NCBI RefSeq assembly: GCF_027460265.1
Contig: NZ_JAPZBC010000001.1
Span: 4,099,501 to 4,163,500, forward strand
From: Streptomyces sp. WMMC940
GTDB taxonomy: Bacteria > Actinomycetota > Actinomycetes > Streptomycetales > Streptomycetaceae
Direction: 5' to 3'
DNA length: 64,000 nt
Shown here piece after piece: positions 9,086 to 18,248 of this stretch. Under the pieces are notes generated by a model. The model saw only the letters and a program-made list of their open reading frames with translations, was not told the DNA's origin and did not search any database. The translations under genes and the position numbers were made by a program. The first letter of the stretch is position 1. Each line of letters starts with the position of its first letter.

Positions 9086-9158
9086 TCTGGGCGACGACTG
9101 TTCGAGGTGCCACTCGGATGGCTGGGAGAGCCGTGGCGAGCGTGCATAACCTGGATGC

Positions 9159-10595
9159 ATGGACGTGAACGCGGCGGTCGCCGCATTGGCTGCGATCGCC
9201 GGGGTGTGCACCGGCGTGATCGCCATGCTGGCGTTCCGCTGGAGCGAGCGCGACCAGGCGAGACCCACCCGCAGCTCCCTGCACACGGACGCCGTTCTGC
9301 CGCCCGGCGTCGACACCGTGCTCTCCGTGCTGCGCTCCTCGGCGGTCGTGCTCGACGAGAGCGACTCCGTCGTCAAGGCCAGCTCGGCCGCGTACGCGCT
9401 CGGTCTGGTCAGGGGCGGGAAGCTGGCCGTGGAACCCATGCTCCACATGGCCCGCGACACGCGCCGCGACGGTGAGATACGGCAGGTGGAGCTCGACCTG
9501 CCGCGACGCGGCACCGGACGCGGTGAGGCGCTGGCCGTCTCCGCCAGGGTCGCGCCGCTGGGCTCCCGGCTGGTGCTGCTCCTCGTGGAGGACCTCACCG
9601 AGGCCCGGCGCATAGAAGCCGTACGGCGCGACTTCGTCGCCAATGTGAGCCATGAGCTCAAGACGCCGGTCGGCGCGCTCTCCCTGCTCTCCGAGGCCGT
9701 CATGGACGCCTCCGACGACCCGGAGGCGGTCACCCGCTTCGCCGGCCGGATGCAGATCGAGGCGACCCGGCTCACCAACCTCGTGCAGGAGCTCATCGAC
9801 CTCTCCCGGGTGCAGAACGACGACCCGCTGGACGACGCCGAGCCCGTACGCGTGGACGAACTGGTCGCGGAGGCCATCGACCGGTCCCGCCACACGGCGT
9901 CCACCAAGCAGATCACCATGGCCGTCGGGGGCACCGCCCGGGGCGACGGCACCGCCGGCCTGCACGTGTGGGGCAACCGGGGCCAGCTGGCGGCGGCCCT
10001 CGGCAATCTCGTCGAGAACGCCGTCAACTACTCCCCGGCCCGCACGCGCGTCGGCATCGCCGCACGTCGTGTCACCGCACCCGGCGGGGACCAGATCGAG
10101 ATCGCCGTGACCGACCAGGGCATCGGCATCTCCGAGAAGGACCGCGAGCGGATCTTCGAACGCTTCTACCGCGTCGACCCCGCACGCTCCCGCGCGACCG
10201 GCGGTACCGGTCTGGGCCTGGCCATCGTCAAGCACGTGGCCGCCTCGCACGGCGGGGAGGTCACGGTGTGGAGCACGGAGGGCCAGGGCTCCACCTTCAC
10301 CCTGAGGTTGCCGGAGGCCGGCTCCGTCAGGGAACGTACGCACATCCCGGGCGGCGACCACGCCGACGACGGACCGTACGACTCCGATCCGGCCTCCGAT
10401 CCCGATTCCGCTCCCGACTCCGGTCCCGATCCTGCTCCCGACGCTGGTCCCGATCCCGACGCCGCTTCCGATCACCGGGCAGATCCCGGTGCGGAGCCGG
10501 GCCACCGCCGCGATCCGGACCCCGACTCCCCTTCCGGTCCTGATCTTCGGACCACACCACGCGAACCACTGCCTGCCCCGGAGGTCCTTCCGTGA
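9159..10595 (+). CDS. phoR: phosphate-sensing histidine kinase PhoR
   Basis: Membrane-anchored sensor kinase of 478 residues. One N-terminal helix (VAALAAIAGVCTGVIAMLAF) is followed by a PAS-like region (about 50-145), the phospho-acceptor motif SHELKTP near 163-170, and an ATPase domain with NLVENAVNYSP (N box), DQGIGI (G1) and GGTGLGLAIVKH (G2). The DNA after about residue 390 encodes an Asp/Pro/Ser repeat tail longer than I expect for PhoR (about 425 residues in S. coelicolor, from memory). It overlaps phoP by 4 bases (GTGA). Confidence 0.93.
   Translation: MDVNAAVAALAAIAGVCTGVIAMLAFRWSERDQARPTRSSLHTDAVLPPGVDTVLSVLRSSAVVLDESDSVVKASSAAYALGLVRGGKLAVEPMLHMARDTRRDGEIRQVELDLPRRGTGRGEALAVSARVAPLGSRLVLLLVEDLTEARRIEAVRRDFVANVSHELKTPVGALSLLSEAVMDASDDPEAVTRFAGRMQIEATRLTNLVQELIDLSRVQNDDPLDDAEPVRVDELVAEAIDRSRHTASTKQITMAVGGTARGDGTAGLHVWGNRGQLAAALGNLVENAVNYSPARTRVGIAARRVTAPGGDQIEIAVTDQGIGISEKDRERIFERFYRVDPARSRATGGTGLGLAIVKHVAASHGGEVTVWSTEGQGSTFTLRLPEAGSVRERTHIPGGDHADDGPYDSDPASDPDSAPDSGPDPAPDAGPDPDAASDHRADPGAEPGHRRDPDPDSPSGPDLRTTPREPLPAPEVLP
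10380..10475 (+). repeat. degenerate Asp-Pro repeat coding sequence in phoR
   Basis: Irregular short repeats around CCCGA(T/C) encode alternating DP, DS and DA units in the C-terminal tail of PhoR. They lie outside the catalytic domain. Confidence 0.8.
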
Positions 10596-11272
10596 CCCGA
10601 GTGCTCGTCGTCGAGGACGAGGAATCCTTCAGCGACGCTCTTTCCTACATGCTCCGCAAGGAGGGCTTCGAGGTCGCCGTCGCGACCACCGGGCCCGAGG
10701 GGCTCGACGAGTTCGAGCGCAACGGAGCCGACCTCGTCCTGCTCGACCTGATGCTGCCTGGACTGCCCGGCACCGAGGTCTGCCGCCAGCTGCGCGGCCG
10801 GTCCAACGTCCCGGTCATCATGGTCACGGCCAAGGACAGCGAGATCGACAAGGTCGTCGGCCTGGAGATAGGGGCCGACGACTACGTGACGAAGCCCTTC
10901 TCCTCGCGGGAGCTGGTCGCCCGCATCCGGGCGGTCCTGCGCCGCCGCGGTGAGCCGGAGGAGGTCGCCCCGGCGGCCCTGGAGGCCGGACCGGTGCGCA
11001 TGGACGTCGACCGCCACGTCGTGACGGTGGCGGGCGGGAAGGTCGACCTCCCGCTGAAGGAGTTCGATCTCCTGGAGATGCTCCTGCGCAACGCGGGCCG
11101 GGTGCTGACCCGGATGCAGCTGATCGACCGCGTCTGGGGCGCGGACTACGTGGGCGACACCAAGACCCTCGACGTCCACGTCAAGCGCCTCCGTGCCAAG
11201 ATCGAGCCCGACCCGGGCGCCCCGCGCTACCTGGTGACGGTGCGCGGTCTCGGCTACAAGTTCGAGCCGTAG
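10592..11272 (+). CDS. phoP: response regulator PhoP
   Basis: OmpR/PhoB-type regulator of 226 residues. The receiver domain has D52 in LLDLMLPG as phospho-acceptor, the acidic pair at residues 9-10, and VTAKDSE with the conserved Lys. The C-terminal winged helix (about 130-226) includes VDLPLKEFDLLEMLLRNAGRVLTR and DVHVKRLRAKIEP, the DNA-recognition helix. It binds PHO boxes. The GTG start overlaps the phoR stop, so expression is coupled. Confidence 0.96.
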   Translation: MTRVLVVEDEESFSDALSYMLRKEGFEVAVATTGPEGLDEFERNGADLVLLDLMLPGLPGTEVCRQLRGRSNVPVIMVTAKDSEIDKVVGLEIGADDYVTKPFSSRELVARIRAVLRRRGEPEEVAPAALEAGPVRMDVDRHVVTVAGGKVDLPLKEFDLLEMLLRNAGRVLTRMQLIDRVWGADYVGDTKTLDVHVKRLRAKIEPDPGAPRYLVTVRGLGYKFEP

Positions 11273-11356
11273 ACCGGTCCCGACCACGGACCCGGGCCGT
11301 GCCGGGTACGCCCGCTCTCGTGCGGGCGGGTGCCCCGGCCCCGCCAGACAGCCGCG

Positions 11357-11394
11357 AAGGCGGCCCCGCCAGGAAGTCCTGGCGGGGCCGCCTT
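11357..11394. terminator. bidirectional terminator after phoP
   Basis: AAGGCGGCCCCGCCAGGA pairs perfectly with its complement ending GCCGCCTT, loop of 2-4 bases. It lies between the convergent phoP and lipoprotein genes. Confidence 0.9.
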
Positions 11395-11475
11395 CGTCTG
11401 CTCGGTGCGGCGCCGGGGCACGGAGCGCGGGCCGCGGGCGTCGCGCCCCGCCTCACGCGTCGTGCGCGACGGGTG

Positions 11476-12177
11476 TCAGTGACCGGCGTCCTGGGACGCG
11501 GAGGCGGAGTCCGACGGGGTCGGCTCGCCGTTGTGCTCGCCGCCCTCCGGCTCCCCGCTGTGCTCGCCGCTCCCGCCGTCCTCGGCCTCGTCGCCGTGGG
11601 CGCCCTCCGCCGGGGCCGAGCCCGTCGGGCTGGCGGCCGGGGACGAGGCCGGGGGCTGGGGCAGGCTGGACGGCCCGTAGTCGCGGTAGTAGCCGGCGGC
11701 CGGGACGACGAAGGCGTCGATCGTGACGTCGCCGGTCTCGCTGAAGCGGAAGACGATCCGCTGGACGTCGCCGAGCCGGCCGGCCTCGGCGCTGTTCTCG
11801 ATGACGGCGGAGGGGTTGCCCTTGCCGCCCAGGACGACCGAGCCGCCGGGTGCCAACGTGATCGGGCCGGAACCGGTGGCGGCGGACAGCTTCACCGTCG
11901 ACTTGGTGCCCGGCAGCGTGACGGAGTCGAGCGTCTGCTCCTTGGTGCCGTCGTTGAACAGGGTCGCCGACACGGCGGCCTGGCCCTGGACGCCGGGCTG
12001 CGGCTGGGTGATCACCGTCGCGTTCTGGATCTTGATGTCGCCCACCGAGGTCTCGGCGTTGTCCGGCCTGACGCCGAGCGTCTGCGCGTCGTTGCCCGCG
12101 GCGCATGCGGAGAGGGAGGCGATCGAGATCAGGAGGGCAGTCGCGGCGAGGGCGCCGCGTCGAAGGCTGCTGCTCAC
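11476..12177 (-). CDS. DUF461-type lipoprotein
   Basis: Predicted lipoprotein of 233 residues. The signal MSSSLRRGALAATALLISIASLSAC ends in the lipobox LSAC, with C25 lipidated. The folded part (about 40-165) resembles the Streptomyces DUF461 group, related to copper-chaperone-like beta-sandwich proteins, but I see no clear Met/His copper motif. Residues 170-233 are Pro/Ser/Gly/Glu-rich, with repeated GEHxGEPxGGEHNGEP and a terminal His, and look disordered. It is monocistronic and converges on phoP. Function unknown. Confidence 0.8.
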   Translation of the reverse strand: MSSSLRRGALAATALLISIASLSACAAGNDAQTLGVRPDNAETSVGDIKIQNATVITQPQPGVQGQAAVSATLFNDGTKEQTLDSVTLPGTKSTVKLSAATGSGPITLAPGGSVVLGGKGNPSAVIENSAEAGRLGDVQRIVFRFSETGDVTIDAFVVPAAGYYRDYGPSSLPQPPASSPAASPTGSAPAEGAHGDEAEDGGSGEHSGEPEGGEHNGEPTPSDSASASQDAGH

Positions 12178-12773
12178 GGCGGCGGCATCTCCTAGGACGT
12201 ACGGACGGGGTGAAGATCGGTCAGCGGGCTTAGGTTACCGACCCCCCGTCGGCGTCCCGCACCCGACCCGCCCCGACACGTTCGGGGCGCCCCGGCCGCC
12301 CTCCCGCGGCCGGATCCGAACGATGCGCCAGGCCGGATTTCATCAGTCGTTCACATAAGCGCCGTTGTCAATTCCTCGGCCGCCGCGCTTTCCGCCGGAA
12401 AGCCGCGACGGGTCCGCGATGATCTTCCTGTGGTCTTCCGGCGATCTCCGGATGATCAATTCGGGATTCCCTCCCGGGCGTCCCGCCGGACGGGTGACCG
12501 AGCCTCGAACGGAGTAGACGAAGTAGACTGCTGAGAACCCGGCAAATCGGGACTTTCGTCCGCTCTGAAGGGGGTTGTGAGGCGGGTAACGCCCGCGTTT
12601 CCGGGCGCCCGCGCAGCCGCTCCCACCTGCGAATACCCCCTTCCGGAAGCTGTCCGCAGCACGTCCGTGTTGCTGTTGTCAAGCCCCGAGATATGCCCTG
12701 ACCTGCGAAAACGCCATTCAGAAGAAGCCGTTCTCGTGTTACCCTGGATAGCCACGGAAGGGGTACCTGTCAC
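12178..12773. other. Intergenic region, 596 bp, upstream of carD
   Basis: No gene found. AT content is higher than elsewhere around 12340-12380 and 12700-12760, suggesting promoters for the lipoprotein gene and carD. A small 7-bp hairpin (GCTTTCC/GGAAAGC) lies at 12387-12403. I cannot place a specific -10/-35 pair with confidence. Confidence 0.45.
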
Positions 12774-13256
12774 ATGACGTTCAAGGTTGGCGACACCGTG
12801 GTCTATCCCCATCACGGGGCCGCGCTGATCGAGGCCATCGAAACTCGCCAGATCAAAGGCGTGGACAAGACCTACTTGGTGCTCAAGGTCGCCCAGGGCG
12901 ACTTGACGGTTCGTGTGCCGGCGGACAATGCGGATCTCGTCGGTGTGCGCGACGTGGTCGGTCAGGACGGGCTGGACCGGGTCTTCGACGTGCTGCGCGC
13001 GCCGTACGCCGAGGAGCCGACGAACTGGTCCCGTCGCTACAAGGCAAATCTCGAGAAGCTCGCCTCCGGCGACGTCATCAAGGTCGCCGAAGTGGTGCGC
13101 GACCTGTGGCGCCGCGAGCGTGAGCGCGGTCTCTCCGCCGGAGAGAAGCGCATGCTGGCCAAGGCTCGCCAGATCCTGGTGAGCGAGCTGGCTCTCGCGG
13201 AGAACACCAACGAGGACAAGGCCGAGGCCCTGCTCGACGAGGTCCTCGCGTCCTGA
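12774..13256 (+). CDS. carD: CarD-family RNA polymerase-binding regulator
   Basis: A 160-residue protein that binds the RNA polymerase beta subunit and stabilises open complexes, mainly at rRNA and housekeeping promoters. Residues 1-60 ([20 protein letters not shown]) form the polymerase-interacting Tudor-like domain. The helical C-terminal half has [13 protein letters not shown], with the conserved Trp that inserts into the promoter edge. Length and spacing are those of mycobacterial CarD. It is read alone, 437 bp before ispD. Confidence 0.95.
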   Translation: MTFKVGDTVVYPHHGAALIEAIETRQIKGVDKTYLVLKVAQGDLTVRVPADNADLVGVRDVVGQDGLDRVFDVLRAPYAEEPTNWSRRYKANLEKLASGDVIKVAEVVRDLWRRERERGLSAGEKRMLAKARQILVSELALAENTNEDKAEALLDEVLAS

Positions 13257-13693
13257 CGCGCGTCCTGCCGTGAAGCAGGGCCTGAGGCCGGCGGTCGGCG
13301 CCAGGCGCGCGTCCACGGTGCAGAACTGAATGCCGCGGTGCCCGCTGACCCAGCTGGAAGGTTGTGTCGTCGGGCACTGCGGCATGCTCACCGCGCCCAT
13401 CGCTGGTCGTTCCGTCCCCGGCTGTGTGTCCCCCGTCCCCTGCCCTCCGGTGTGCCGGGCCGGGCGGACGGCCGGCTCGACCGGTCGTCACGGAAGGGTC
13501 CGGTCGAGGGCGTCGCGCCCGGCGCTCCCCGACCCTCGGTCGGGGTACGCCCAGGCCATACCCATATCGGCCGAGTGAACAAACCTGGCCATGTCAATTC
13601 CCCCTGGGCATGCCGAAAAAAGGGGGCCGTTCTTATCCGGCTTCCGGCGGCTTCCCGCGACTTCCCGCGACTTTGATCTCCGGAGTGGAACCG
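13257..13693. other. Intergenic region, 437 bp, between carD and ispD
   Basis: No gene. One short hairpin, CCCCGACC-CTC-GGTCGGGG at 13527-13545, may end carD transcription. A less GC-rich stretch at 13560-13680 contains a run of A and probably holds the ispD promoter. Confidence 0.5.
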
Positions 13694-14440
13694 ATGTCAG
13701 AACAGACGCGCACGGGCCGCACCGCCGTGGTGATTCCCGCGGCAGGCCGGGGCGTACGGCTCGGCCCGGGCGCCCCCAAGGCGCTCCGCGCGCTCAACGG
13801 CACGCCCATGCTGATCCACGCCGTACGCGCCATGGCGGCCTCGCGCGCCGTCTCGCTCGTCGTCGTGGTCGCCCCCGCGGACGGCGCCCCGGAGGTCAAG
13901 AACCTCCTCGACGCGCACGCGCTCCCCGAGCGGACCGACTACCTCGTCGTGCCGGGCGGCGACACCCGCCAGGAGTCCGTACGCCTCGGCCTCGAAGCGC
14001 TGCCCGAGACCATCGGCACCGTTCTCGTGCACGACGCGGCCCGCCCGCTCGTCCCCGTCGACACCGTCGACGCCGTGGTCGCGGCCGTACTCGACGGGGC
14101 GCCGGCCGTCGTCCCCGCCCTGCCGCTCGCCGACACCGTCAAGGAGGTCGAGCCGCGGGAGAAGGGCGAGCCCGAGCCCGTCGTCGCCACGCCCGAGCGC
14201 GCGCGGCTGCGCGCCGTGCAGACGCCGCAGGGCTTCGACCGCGACACGCTCGTCCGCGCCCACGAGACCGTCGCGCTCAGCGGTGAGGGTGCCACCGACG
14301 ACGCGGGGATGGTCGAGCGCATCGGCGCCCCGGTGGTGGTCGTGCCCGGCCACGAGGAGGCGTTCAAGGTGACCCGTCCGCTCGACCTCGTCCTCGCCGA
14401 GGCCGTGCTCGCCCGCAGGAGGGCCAACGATGGCTTCTGA
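13694..14440 (+). CDS. ispD: 2-C-methyl-D-erythritol 4-phosphate cytidylyltransferase
   Basis: Third enzyme of the MEP isoprenoid pathway (MEP + CTP to CDP-ME), 248 residues. The nucleotide loop is [20 protein letters not shown] near the N-terminus; [10 protein letters not shown] and [12 protein letters not shown] follow, and the C-terminal [14 protein letters not shown] is diagnostic. ATG is preferred because GGAG lies 8 bases upstream; a GTG three codons earlier is possible. It overlaps ispF by 11 bases, so the two steps are coupled. Confidence 0.95.
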   Translation: MSEQTRTGRTAVVIPAAGRGVRLGPGAPKALRALNGTPMLIHAVRAMAASRAVSLVVVVAPADGAPEVKNLLDAHALPERTDYLVVPGGDTRQESVRLGLEALPETIGTVLVHDAARPLVPVDTVDAVVAAVLDGAPAVVPALPLADTVKEVEPREKGEPEPVVATPERARLRAVQTPQGFDRDTLVRAHETVALSGEGATDDAGMVERIGAPVVVVPGHEEAFKVTRPLDLVLAEAVLARRRANDGF

Positions 14441-14951
14441 CAAGCCGGTGCCGCCCACGGCGCCCACCCCCGCACTGCCGCTCGTCGGCATCGGCACCGA
14501 TGTCCACGCCTACGAGCAGGGCCGCGAACTGTGGTGCGCGGGGCTCCTCTGGGAGGACTCCGACGGCTGGGGCCTCGCCGGTCACTCCGACGGGGACGTC
14601 GCCGCCCACGCCGCCTGCGACGCCCTGTTCTCCGCCGCGGGCGTCGGCGATCTCGGCGCGCACTTCGGGACCGGCCGGCCCGAGTGGTCCGGTGCCTCCG
14701 GCGTCACGCTGCTCGCCGAGGCGGCCAGGATCGTCCGCGCGGAGGGCTTCGAGATCGGCAACATCGCGGTGCAGGTGATCGGAGTGCGCCCGAAGATCGG
14801 CAAGCGCCGGGACGAGGCGCAGAAGGCACTGAGCGCCGCGGCCGGCGCCCCGGTCGCCGTCTCCGGGACGACGACCGACGGGCTCGGACTGACCGGCAGG
14901 GCCGAAGGACTGGCCGCGATCGCCACGGCACTCGTCTTCCGCGCGTCCTGA
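14430..14951 (+). CDS. ispF: 2-C-methyl-D-erythritol 2,4-cyclodiphosphate synthase
   Basis: Cyclises CDP-ME-2-phosphate to MEcPP, a later step of the MEP pathway. It is 173 residues, slightly long because of a Pro-rich 17-residue N-terminus. The metal site is GTDVHAY (Asp and His), with [22 protein letters not shown] and the CDP-binding [14 protein letters not shown]. It starts inside the ispD 3' end. Confidence 0.96.
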   Translation: MASDKPVPPTAPTPALPLVGIGTDVHAYEQGRELWCAGLLWEDSDGWGLAGHSDGDVAAHAACDALFSAAGVGDLGAHFGTGRPEWSGASGVTLLAEAARIVRAEGFEIGNIAVQVIGVRPKIGKRRDEAQKALSAAAGAPVAVSGTTTDGLGLTGRAEGLAAIATALVFRAS

Positions 14952-15045
14952 GCCGTACGGGACCCTCGGTGGGGTAGATGCGGTTGTGACGTCAACGAAT
15001 TCCTGCGCACGCACCCCAGCGCGCCGAAGTCCAGGAAGGACCCCC

Positions 15046-15453
15046 GTGACCGCCGCACTCAGCGACAATCTCAAGGACATCCTCGACGGCCCCGTGTTCG
15101 TCGACCTCGCCACCATCCAGCCCGACGGCAGCCCTCAGGTCTCCCCCGTGTGGGTCAAGCGTGACGGGAACGACCTGCTGATCTCCACGACCCTCGGCCG
15201 GCGCAAGGAGAAGAACCTCCGGCGCGATCCGCGGGCCACCGTGGTCGTCCAGCCCGTCGACGAGCCGTACACCTACGCCGAGGTCCGCGGCACCGTCACC
15301 CTCACCGAGGAGGGCGGCCAGGAGTTGATCGACGAACTGGCCGTGAAGTACACCGGCAAGAGGTACGCGGAGTTCAATCCGGAGTCGGGCAAGGACGCGC
15401 CCCGCGTGGTCGTCCGGGTCACCCCCCGGAAGGTCGTCGGACCGCTGGCCTGA
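15046..15453 (+). CDS. PPOX-class F420-dependent oxidoreductase
   Basis: A 135-residue split-beta-barrel flavin/F420-binding protein of the pyridoxamine-phosphate-oxidase-like superfamily. PDGSPQVSPVWVKRDGNDLLISTTLGRRKEKNLRRDPRATV is the cofactor-binding core typical of the F420 group. The GTG start has AGGAAGGA 5 bases upstream. It reduces an unknown small molecule. Assignment to F420 rather than FMN is from family resemblance. Confidence 0.85.
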   Translation: MTAALSDNLKDILDGPVFVDLATIQPDGSPQVSPVWVKRDGNDLLISTTLGRRKEKNLRRDPRATVVVQPVDEPYTYAEVRGTVTLTEEGGQELIDELAVKYTGKRYAEFNPESGKDAPRVVVRVTPRKVVGPLA

Positions 15454-15549
15454 ACCGGCCGCGGGCCGTGGCGCGCCTCCCGGTCACAATCCGGTCCCCG
15501 CGTCCCACAGGGGCGCGGGGCACTGTCGGCGGCCCACTACTCTTGAGGC

Positions 15550-16950
15550 GTGACTATTCGGCTGTACGACACCAGCGCCCGGCAGATCCGCGACTTCGTC
15601 CCGCTCACGCCGGGCTGTGTCTCGATCTACCTGTGTGGCGCGACCGTGCAGTCCGCTCCGCACATCGGGCACATCAGGTCCGGACTCAACTTCGACATCA
15701 TGCGCCGCTGGTTCGAGTACCGCGGCTACGACGTCACGTTCGTCCGCAATGTGACGGACATCGACGACAAGATCATCACCAAGTCCGCCGACCAGGGACG
15801 CCCCTGGTGGGCGATCGGGTACGAGAACGAGCGCGCGTTCAGCGCGGGGTACGAGGCCCTCGGCTGCCTGCCGCCGAGCTACGAGCCGCGCGCCACCGGC
15901 CACATCACCGAGATGGTCGAGATGATGCGCGGCCTCATCGAGCGCGGCCACGCCTACGAGGCCGACGGCAACGTCTACTTCGACGTGCGGTCGTTCCCCG
16001 GCTACCTCGAACTCTCCAACCAGGACATCGACGATCTGCGTCAGCCCACCGGGGAGAACGAGACCGGCAAGCGCGACGCACGCGACTTCGCCATGTGGAA
16101 GGCGGAGCGGCCGGGGGAGCCGTCCTGGGAGACCCCGTGGGGACGCGGCCGGCCCGGATGGCACCTGGAGTGCTCGGCCATGGCCCACAAGTACCTCGGC
16201 TCCGCCTTCGACATCCACGGCGGCGGGCTCGACCTGGTCTTCCCCCACCATGAGAACGAGATCGCGCAGGCGAAGGCCTTCGGCGACGACTTCGCGTCGT
16301 ACTGGGTGCACAACGCCTGGGTGACCATGAGCGGCGAGAAGATGTCGAAGTCGCTCGGCAACTCGGTCCTCGTGAGCGAGATGGTGAGGAACTGGCGGCC
16401 CGTCGTCCTGCGCTACTACCTGGGCACCCCGCACTACCGCTCGATGATCGAGTACAGCGAGGAGGCCCTGCGCGAGGCCGAGTCGGCGTTCGCGCGGATC
16501 GAGGGCTTCATCCAGCGGGTCACCGAGAAGGCGGGGAAGACGGTCGCTCCCGCCGTCGAGGTGCCGCCCGCGTTCGCCGAGGCCATGGACGACGACCTGG
16601 GCGTCCCGCAGGCGCTCGCGATCGTGCACACGACCGTGCGCCAGGGCAACTCGGCGCTGGCCGCCGACGACAAGGAGGAGGCCGTCGCCCGGCTCGCCGA
16701 GGTGCGCGCCATGCTCGGCGTCCTCGGTCTCGACCCGCTGGACCCGCACTGGGCGGGCGAGGCCGACCGCGGCGAGGACCTGCACGGCGTGGTCGACACC
16801 CTCGTCCGGCTCGTCCTCCAGCAGCGGGAGTCCGCGCGGGCCCGCAAGGACTGGGCCACCGCCGACGCGATCCGGGACCAGCTGAACCAGTCCGGGCTGG
16901 CCGTCGAGGACGGCCCCGACGGCCCGCGCTGGACACTCGCACCGCGCTGA
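15550..16950 (+). CDS. cysS: cysteinyl-tRNA synthetase
   Basis: Class I synthetase of 466 residues charging tRNA-Cys. It has the zinc-ligand YLCGATVQ, the HIGH motif in [15 protein letters not shown], further zinc ligands in HLECSAMA and [10 protein letters not shown], and KMSKS in [13 protein letters not shown]. The C-terminal DALR and anticodon region end RWTLAPR. It starts with GTG. This is the tRNA ligase rather than MshC because it is full length and keeps the DALR domain. Confidence 0.97.
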   Translation: MTIRLYDTSARQIRDFVPLTPGCVSIYLCGATVQSAPHIGHIRSGLNFDIMRRWFEYRGYDVTFVRNVTDIDDKIITKSADQGRPWWAIGYENERAFSAGYEALGCLPPSYEPRATGHITEMVEMMRGLIERGHAYEADGNVYFDVRSFPGYLELSNQDIDDLRQPTGENETGKRDARDFAMWKAERPGEPSWETPWGRGRPGWHLECSAMAHKYLGSAFDIHGGGLDLVFPHHENEIAQAKAFGDDFASYWVHNAWVTMSGEKMSKSLGNSVLVSEMVRNWRPVVLRYYLGTPHYRSMIEYSEEALREAESAFARIEGFIQRVTEKAGKTVAPAVEVPPAFAEAMDDDLGVPQALAIVHTTVRQGNSALAADDKEEAVARLAEVRAMLGVLGLDPLDPHWAGEADRGEDLHGVVDTLVRLVLQQRESARARKDWATADAIRDQLNQSGLAVEDGPDGPRWTLAPR

Positions 16951-16961
16951 CCGGCGACAAT

Positions 16962-16987
16962 GTGCCGCCCGGGGGGCCGGGCGGCAC
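16962..16987 (+). terminator. terminator of cysS
   Basis: GTGCCGCCCGG, a short G loop, CCGGGCGGCAC, followed by ACTTTC, 12 bases after the cysS stop. Confidence 0.8.
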
Positions 16988-17069
16988 ACTTTCATACGTA
17001 CGCACACACGCACATGGGACCCGAGCGGCACCGTCCGGGACCCACGAGGATCCAGGGAAACAGGTAGTC

Positions 17070-18020
17070 ATGGCCGGGAACAGCCAGCGCAGGAACCGCC
17101 GCACGTCCAACAAGAAGGGCGCGACGGTCGGCAGCGGTGGCAAGCGGCGCCGCTCCCTCGAGGGCAAGGGCCCGACCCCGCCCGCGTCCGCGCGCAAGGG
17201 CCATGTGAAGAACCGCATCGCCAACGCCAAGGCCAAGCAGGCCCAGCGGCGTCCCGTCGCCCGCCGCGGTGGCAGGGGCTCGTCCGAGATGGTCGTCGGC
17301 CGCAACCCCGTCTTCGAGGCACTGCGCGACGGCGTGCCCGCGACCACCCTGTACGTCCAGCAGTTCATCGACAACGACGAGCGGGTGCGCGAGGCGCTGC
17401 AGCTCGCCGGGCAGCGCGGCAACATCCACCTGATGGAGGCGCCGCGCGCCGAGCTGGACCGGATGACGAACGGGCTCAACCACCAGGGCCTCGTCCTGCA
17501 GGTCCCGCCGTACGAGTACGCCCACCCCGAGGACCTCGCGGCCGCCGCGTTCGACGACGGCGAGGACCCGCTGATCGTGGCCCTCGACGGGGTCACCGAC
17601 CCGCGGAACCTGGGCGCGGTCGTCCGTTCCGTCGCGGCGTTCGGAGGACACGGCGTGGTGGTGCCGGAGCGCCGGGCGGCGGGCATGACCGCCGGAGCCT
17701 GGAAGACCTCCGCAGGCACCGCGGCCCGTACCCCGGTGGCCCGTGCCACCAATCTGACCCGGGCCCTGGAGGCCTACCAGAAGGCGGGCATCACCGTGGT
17801 CGGTCTCTCGGCGGACGGCGAGGTCGAGGTCGGAGAGCTCGAGGCCCTCGACGGGCCAGTCGTCATCGTCGTCGGCAGCGAGGGCAAGGGGCTGTCCCGA
17901 CTCGTCGGCGAGACCTGCGACTTCCGCGTCCGCATCCCCATGCCGGGCGGGGCGGAGTCCCTCAACGCCGGTGTCGCGGCGGGCGTGGTCCTCTACGAGG
18001 CAGCGCGCCGCCGGGGCTGA
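17070..18020 (+). CDS. rlmB: 23S rRNA (guanosine-2'-O-)-methyltransferase RlmB
   Basis: SpoU/TrmH-family enzyme of 316 residues that 2'-O-methylates G2251 of 23S rRNA. The first 75 residues are a Lys/Arg-rich extension common in actinomycetes. Then come the substrate-binding domain ([15 protein letters not shown]) and the knotted SPOUT domain with [28 protein letters not shown] and [16 protein letters not shown]. The ATG start is placed where the basic extension begins; GGTAGTC is a weak ribosome site. Confidence 0.93.
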   Translation: MAGNSQRRNRRTSNKKGATVGSGGKRRRSLEGKGPTPPASARKGHVKNRIANAKAKQAQRRPVARRGGRGSSEMVVGRNPVFEALRDGVPATTLYVQQFIDNDERVREALQLAGQRGNIHLMEAPRAELDRMTNGLNHQGLVLQVPPYEYAHPEDLAAAAFDDGEDPLIVALDGVTDPRNLGAVVRSVAAFGGHGVVVPERRAAGMTAGAWKTSAGTAARTPVARATNLTRALEAYQKAGITVVGLSADGEVEVGELEALDGPVVIVVGSEGKGLSRLVGETCDFRVRIPMPGGAESLNAGVAAGVVLYEAARRRG

Positions 18021-18248
18021 CGGAGGCCGACGGCGCCTCCGGACCCGGGGTCGGCAGCACACCGGCGGGGCCGGTCGGAGCCTTCGGAGCCGGGGCCGCG
18101 CCGTTGTCGGCGCACGTCGGGGGTGCATGCCCGGCGCGCGCTCCGCGCCGGGCCGCAGGGGCGGCGCCCGAGCCGGGAACGATCTTGACGGGTCTCGGAC
18201 ATTCCGGGGCCGTCAAGGCAGTGTCCTAAGGACAGGTCACTCGGTTAG

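Noticed and set aside
12178..12773. Possible small RNA or gene in the carD upstream gap
   Set aside because: Only a 7-bp hairpin and no terminator or coding bias.
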